A stretch of DNA of 64,000 nt. Source: Variovorax sp. JS1663. GTDB lineage: Bacteria > Pseudomonadota > Gammaproteobacteria > Burkholderiales > Burkholderiaceae_C. Where the stretch lies: assembly GCF_002157355.1 (NCBI RefSeq), contig NZ_LYMK01000029.1, forward strand, positions 1 to 64,000, given 5' to 3'. The notes beneath the pieces are model-generated. The model did no database searches. It saw only the letters and a list, made by a program, of their open reading frames with translations, and was not told where the DNA came from. Every line of letters starts with the position of its first letter. The first letter of the stretch is position 1. Below are positions 60,338-64,000 of the stretch, piece by piece. Position numbers and translations under genes: made by a program.

Positions 60338-61659
60338 ACAGCCTCGAGCAGTTGCAGGCCGGGGCGCTCGCAGGCGCCCGGCGGCTGACGCTGCGCTGCG
60401 GTCTCACCGAGTTCCCGCGAGAGCTCTTCGATCTGGCCGACACCCTGGAGGTGTTGGACCTGTCCGGCAATGCGCTGTCGGCGTTGCCGGAGGACCTGAA
60501 CCACCTTCACCGGCTGAAGGTGCTGTTCTGCTCCGACAACCGCTTCACCGAGCTGCCCGCCGCGCTCGGGCACTGCATCCGGCTCGAGATGGCGGGCTTC
60601 AAGGCCAACCGCATCCGGACGGTGCCGGCCGAGGCGCTGCCGCCTGCGCTGCGCTGGCTGATCCTGACCGACAACGAGGTCGAGGCGCTGCCCGCCGAGA
60701 TCGGCCGCTGCGCACGACTGCAGAAGCTGATGCTGGCCGGCAACCAGCTGCGGACCCTGCCGGTCGAGCTGGCTGCCTGCCGGGGCCTCGAACTGCTGCG
60801 GATCTCGGCCAACCGCCTCGAGGCCCTGCCCGGCTGGCTGCCCGCCATGCCCCGGCTGGCCTGGCTGGCCTTCGCGGGCAACCCCTTCGACGACCGCGCC
60901 GAGGCCGCCGCGGTGGAAGCGGCAGCCATCCCGGCGGTCCGCTGGCAGTGCCTGGCGCTGCGCGAGCGGCTGGGCGAAGGCGCCTCCGGCGTGATCCACC
61001 GGGCGGACTGGGCGCAGGACGACGGCAGCCTGCGGCCGGTCGCCGTGAAGCTGTTCAAGGGCGCCGTCACCAGCGACGGCTGGCCGCACAGCGAGATGGC
61101 GGCCTGCATGGCCGCCGGCGCGCATCCGGGCCTGATCGCCGTCGAGGGCCGCATCCAGGACCATCCCGACGGAACGCCAGGCTTGGTGATGGCCCTGGTG
61201 GACCCGCGCTTCGGCAACCTGGCCGGACCGCCCAGCCTGGAATCCTGCACCCGCGACGTCTACGCCGAGGAGGCCCGCTGGCCGCTCGCGGCCGCGCTTC
61301 GACTGGCGCACGGCGTCGCCTCGGCGGCCGCGCAGCTGCATGAGCACGGCATCCTGCATGGCGACCTCTATGCGCACAACATCCTGTGGGACGGCGAGGG
61401 TGCGGGGCGCCTGGGCGATTTCGGCGCCGCCTCCTTCCTGCCGCCGGATGACCCGGACGCCGCCTTCGCCCTGCAACGTGTCGAGGCGCGCGCCTTCGGG
61501 CTGCTGCTCGGGGAACTGCTGGCGCGCAGCCGGCCCGAGGACGAAGCCGACCGGCAGCGGCTGACACGGTTGACCGATCTGCAGGCGCGTTGCACCCAAG
61601 CCGAGGCCCATGCGCGCCCACGGTTGGCCGAGATCGCCGCGGCCCTCGCCGCCGCCTGA
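60334..61659 (+). CDS. Leucine-rich-repeat protein kinase fusion
   Basis: A 441-residue fusion. Residues about 15-190 hold about seven leucine-rich repeats, such as LEVLDLSGNALSALPEDL and LQKLMLAGNQLRTLPVEL. Residues about 205-435 form a protein kinase: LGEGASGVIHRA (glycine loop), VAVKLFKG (lysine), ILHGDLYAHNILWD (catalytic Asp and Asn, but Gly for Arg and Tyr for Lys), and LGDFGAA (DFG). The core residues for phosphotransfer are present, so it is likely an active non-RD kinase. It is coupled to the metallo-hydrolase (ATGA). No signal peptide, so cytosolic. Target unknown. Confidence 0.88.
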   Translation: MNSLEQLQAGALAGARRLTLRCGLTEFPRELFDLADTLEVLDLSGNALSALPEDLNHLHRLKVLFCSDNRFTELPAALGHCIRLEMAGFKANRIRTVPAEALPPALRWLILTDNEVEALPAEIGRCARLQKLMLAGNQLRTLPVELAACRGLELLRISANRLEALPGWLPAMPRLAWLAFAGNPFDDRAEAAAVEAAAIPAVRWQCLALRERLGEGASGVIHRADWAQDDGSLRPVAVKLFKGAVTSDGWPHSEMAACMAAGAHPGLIAVEGRIQDHPDGTPGLVMALVDPRFGNLAGPPSLESCTRDVYAEEARWPLAAALRLAHGVASAAAQLHEHGILHGDLYAHNILWDGEGAGRLGDFGAASFLPPDDPDAAFALQRVEARAFGLLLGELLARSRPEDEADRQRLTRLTDLQARCTQAEAHARPRLAEIAAALAAA

Positions 61660-61664
61660 GGCCC

Positions 61665-62564
61665 ATGCCCATGCCCGCCGCGCCGCTGCCCACCCGCGAC
61701 GGCGTCGGTCCGAGCCGGGTCGCCCTGCCGCCCGGCCCCTGGCCCACCATCGCGGACTTCCTGGCGCAGCGCTTCACCGCCATCTCGCGCGACACCTGGG
61801 AGGCGCGCATGCGCGCGGGCGAGGTTGTGGATGGGCAAGGCGTACCCGTCACGCCGGAACGCCCCTACCAGCCGCGGCTGCATATCTATTACTACCGTTC
61901 GCTCGAGCAGGAGCGCCCCGTGCCCTTCGAGGAGCAGGTGCTGTTTCGCGACGCGCACCTGCTCGCGGTGGACAAGCCCCATTTCCTGACCGTCGCGCCG
62001 GTGGGCAAGTACGTGCAGCAGAGCCTGCTGGTGCGGCTGCAGCGCCGGCTGGGCATGGACCAGCTCGCACCGCTGCATCGCATCGACCGCGAAACCGCCG
62101 GCGTGGTGCTGTTCTCGGTGCAGCCGGCCACGCGGCATGCCTACCACGCCCTGTTCGCCGACCGCGCGGTCGACAAGCAGTACGAGGCCATCGTGCCCTG
62201 GGACGGCACCGCCGTGCTGCCGCCGATGCGCCACAGCCGTCTGGTGGACGACACGCATTTCATGCGCATGCGCGAGGCCGACGGCGAGCCCAATGCCGAG
62301 ACGCGCTTCGAGCTGCTGGAGGTCCGCGACGGCTGGGCGCGGCTGCGCCTGTCGCCACGGACCGGCCGCCGGCACCAGCTGCGCGTGCACTGCGCCGCAC
62401 TGGGGCTGCCGATCCGCAACGACACCCTGTACCCGACGCTGCTGCCCGAGGGCGCGGACGACTTCGACCGGCCCCTGCAGTTGCTGGCGAAGTCGCTGGC
62501 CTTCCGCGACCCGATCGACGGGCAGCCCCGAGAATTCACCAGCACCAGGTCCCTCTTTTTCTGA
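61665..62564 (+). CDS. RluA-family RNA pseudouridine synthase
   Basis: A 299-residue enzyme that isomerises uridine in RNA. LHRIDRETAGVVLFS (about residues 145-159) contains the catalytic Asp, LLAVDKPHFLTVAP precedes it, and LSPRTGRRHQLRVH is the C-terminal motif. ATG 61665 is 5 bases after the kinase stop; 61671 is an equal option. The N-terminal half lacks a clear S4 domain. Closest to RluA/TruC-like members; exact target not shown. Confidence 0.92.
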   Translation: MPMPAAPLPTRDGVGPSRVALPPGPWPTIADFLAQRFTAISRDTWEARMRAGEVVDGQGVPVTPERPYQPRLHIYYYRSLEQERPVPFEEQVLFRDAHLLAVDKPHFLTVAPVGKYVQQSLLVRLQRRLGMDQLAPLHRIDRETAGVVLFSVQPATRHAYHALFADRAVDKQYEAIVPWDGTAVLPPMRHSRLVDDTHFMRMREADGEPNAETRFELLEVRDGWARLRLSPRTGRRHQLRVHCAALGLPIRNDTLYPTLLPEGADDFDRPLQLLAKSLAFRDPIDGQPREFTSTRSLFF

Positions 62565-62617
62565 GGGAAACCACGCTCCGACCAAAGTCGAAGCCCATTC
62601 AATCCGGACCCGATCTG

Positions 62618-63274
62618 ATGAATACTTGGACTCCGATGAACGTACTGATGATCGACGATCACGTGATGTTCCTGCAGGGCATGAAGAACCTGCTGAGCGT
62701 CCTGGTGCCCGAGCTGCGCGTGGAGACCGCAGGCGACATGAGCAATGCCGTCAAGCTGGTGGAGCTGGCCGAGTTCGATCTGGTGCTGCTGGACTGGCAC
62801 CTGGCCGACTGCAACGGCGAGGAGTCGATCCGCCGGCTGCGCGACGCCGGCTGCCTGGCCCGCATCGTGGTGCTCTCGGGCGACACGAACGCCACCATGA
62901 TCCGCAACACGGTGGACCTGGGCGCCGCCGGCTTCATCCCCAAGAAGTACAGCTCGGAAATGATGGTCGCGGCACTGGAACAGGTGCTGGCCGGGCGCAT
63001 CTTCCTGCCGCTGGAAACCCTGAACGCGCCGCCGCCGCCACCGGCCGAGGATCGCCCCGCCAACGACCCCCGGCTGACCGGCCTCACGGCCCGGCAGATG
63101 GACGTCTACCGCGCAGCCGCGCGCGGCCTGCCCAACAAGCTGATCGCGCGCCAACTCAACATTGCCGAGTCCACCGTCAAGGCGCACCTCACGGCGGTCT
63201 ACACGGCCCTGGGCGTGCGCAACCGGACCGAGGCCGCCTACCAGGCCTCGCGCGAGGGCGTGCGCATTGACTGA
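62618..63274 (+). CDS. NarL/FixJ family response regulator
   Basis: A 218-residue two-component regulator. The receiver has the acidic pair Asp13-Asp14, phospho-acceptor Asp59 in VLLDWHLAD, and the lysine in AGFIPKK (about residue 111). The LuxR-type output has LTARQMDVYRAAARG, then LIARQLNIAESTVKAHL. A proline-rich hinge (PPPPPAEDR) joins them. It overlaps the next gene by 8 bases, so the two form a cognate pair. Start codon 62618 has a weak ribosome site; ATG 62636 is the alternative. Confidence 0.92.
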   Translation: MNTWTPMNVLMIDDHVMFLQGMKNLLSVLVPELRVETAGDMSNAVKLVELAEFDLVLLDWHLADCNGEESIRRLRDAGCLARIVVLSGDTNATMIRNTVDLGAAGFIPKKYSSEMMVAALEQVLAGRIFLPLETLNAPPPPPAEDRPANDPRLTGLTARQMDVYRAAARGLPNKLIARQLNIAESTVKAHLTAVYTALGVRNRTEAAYQASREGVRID

Positions 63275-64000
63275 TGCCGCCGCCTCCGCGCCGGTGCCGC
63301 TGACCGGCACGTCGCGCGAGGCGCGGGTCGAGCGGCGCGTCCTCGAGCGCCGGCTGGCGCTGATCCTGCAGTACTCGCGGCGCCTGCCGCTCAACTATCT
63401 GGGCTACATCCTGGTGGCGGTCATCGTCCACCGCCAGGGCGTGCAGTTCTGGCCCTGGGTCTGGCTGGCGCTGACCGGCGCGGTCATGGTGTATCGCTGG
63501 CGCCTGGGCCTGGCGGTGGAGCAGACGGACCCCGAGACGCAGCTGCAGTACCTGCCCAGACTCCTGCGCGGCTTCGACTTCAACGGCGTCTCGACCGCCG
63601 CCATCGTCCCCTTCGTCTTCTACGCGCCCGGCAACTTCGCGCCGCTGGCGGTCGCCGCCGTGCTGATGGCCGGCTGCACCATCGGCGCCGCCTCGGTCGC
63701 GGGCTCGCAGCGCGCCTTCGTCGGCTTCTGCACCCTCACCTTCTGCTTCCTGGCCGCCGGCTGGGCCTGGCGCGGCGGCGCGGTGGGCTACATGTTCGCG
63801 GCCGGCATCGGGCTGGTCTATTTCATGCTGCTGGCCACCGTCAAGGACCAGGGGCAGATGCTGCACAAGCTGATGAGCGTGGTCGACGACAACGCGGTGC
63901 TGTCGGAGGTCGTGCGCCAGGAGCGCGACCGCGCCACCGCCGCCAGCGAGGCCAAGACCCGCTTCTTCGCGGCCGCCAGCCACGACCTGCGCCAGCCGCT
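63267..64000 (+). CDS. Membrane sensor histidine kinase, partial (runs past the window end)
   Basis: The first 244 codons of a sensor kinase. A likely TTG start at 63267 overlaps the response regulator by 8 bases; a GTG at 63294 is possible. About five or six hydrophobic helices (residues about 35-190) are followed by a coiled linker, then the phospho-acceptor box FFAAASHDLRQP with His239. SHDLRQP is typical of hybrid kinases with an attached receiver, but the ATPase and any receiver lie outside the window. It is the cognate kinase of the preceding regulator. Confidence 0.88.
   Translation, partial: MTDAAASAPVPLTGTSREARVERRVLERRLALILQYSRRLPLNYLGYILVAVIVHRQGVQFWPWVWLALTGAVMVYRWRLGLAVEQTDPETQLQYLPRLLRGFDFNGVSTAAIVPFVFYAPGNFAPLAVAAVLMAGCTIGAASVAGSQRAFVGFCTLTFCFLAAGWAWRGGAVGYMFAAGIGLVYFMLLATVKDQGQMLHKLMSVVDDNAVLSEVVRQERDRATAASEAKTRFFAAASHDLRQP

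Noticed and set aside
63274..63303. ATG at 63274 as histidine kinase start
   Set aside because: That frame meets a TGA after nine codons; the kinase frame begins at TTG 63267 or GTG 63294.

Overview
The window is chromosomal DNA of high GC content, densely packed on both strands. It reads as a member of the Burkholderiales, most likely Comamonadaceae (Variovorax or a relative). This is inferred from the rplM-rpsI-erpA order, an ahcY gene behind an S-adenosylhomocysteine riboswitch, a Bug-family binding protein, a double-length UvrA and typical betaproteobacterial intergenic palindromes. I see no rRNA, tRNA, CRISPR array, transposase or phage genes, so this is core chromosome with a few accessory genes.

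Layout. 1-5 kb: an efflux transporter, erpA, rpsI and rplM with a promoter and structured leader, then a secreted trypsin-like protease coupled to a lipoprotein. 5-14.7 kb: rlmJ; the leftward run ahcY-tlyA-metF-rlpA behind a SAH riboswitch; prfC with a HAD phosphatase; a DUF4399 protein, trxC and a GNAT enzyme. 14.7-26 kb: a Bug-type binding protein, an acetylpolyamine-deacetylase-like enzyme overlapping a 1962-residue double UvrA, a branched-chain amino-acid type binding protein, a 48-residue membrane protein and an MHS-type transporter.

26-43.7 kb is the centrepiece: a leftward run of 16 genes. It carries the leucine/isovalerate pathway (isovaleryl-CoA dehydrogenase, acyl-CoA ligase, both methylcrotonyl-CoA carboxylase subunits, methylglutaconyl-CoA hydratase, HMG-CoA lyase). 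The four biotin genes bioA-F-D-B sit between the two subunits of the biotin-dependent carboxylase, so cofactor synthesis lies directly upstream of the subunit that carries the cofactor. A divergent AraC-type regulator with a two-turn direct repeat marks the upstream end.

43.7-54 kb: thiC behind a TPP riboswitch followed by a HAD phosphatase; a DedA-rhodanese fusion; DUF3047, YchJ and LuxR-type proteins; and an M20 peptidase, acyl-CoA dehydrogenase and amidase in series. 54-64 kb: a thiolase; carbonic anhydrase with aceK; a LiuR-like MerR regulator with an ACGT-rich operator; then a rightward series of metallo-beta-lactamase-fold hydrolase, leucine-rich-repeat kinase, pseudouridine synthase, response regulator and a histidine kinase cut by the window edge.

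No gene-free stretch exceeds 300 bases. The longest (23942-24238) contains the small membrane-protein gene and a terminator. Palindromic repeats occur inside uvrA, in the leucine cluster and before aceK. Function calls rest on recognised motifs and family resemblance; no searches were run.
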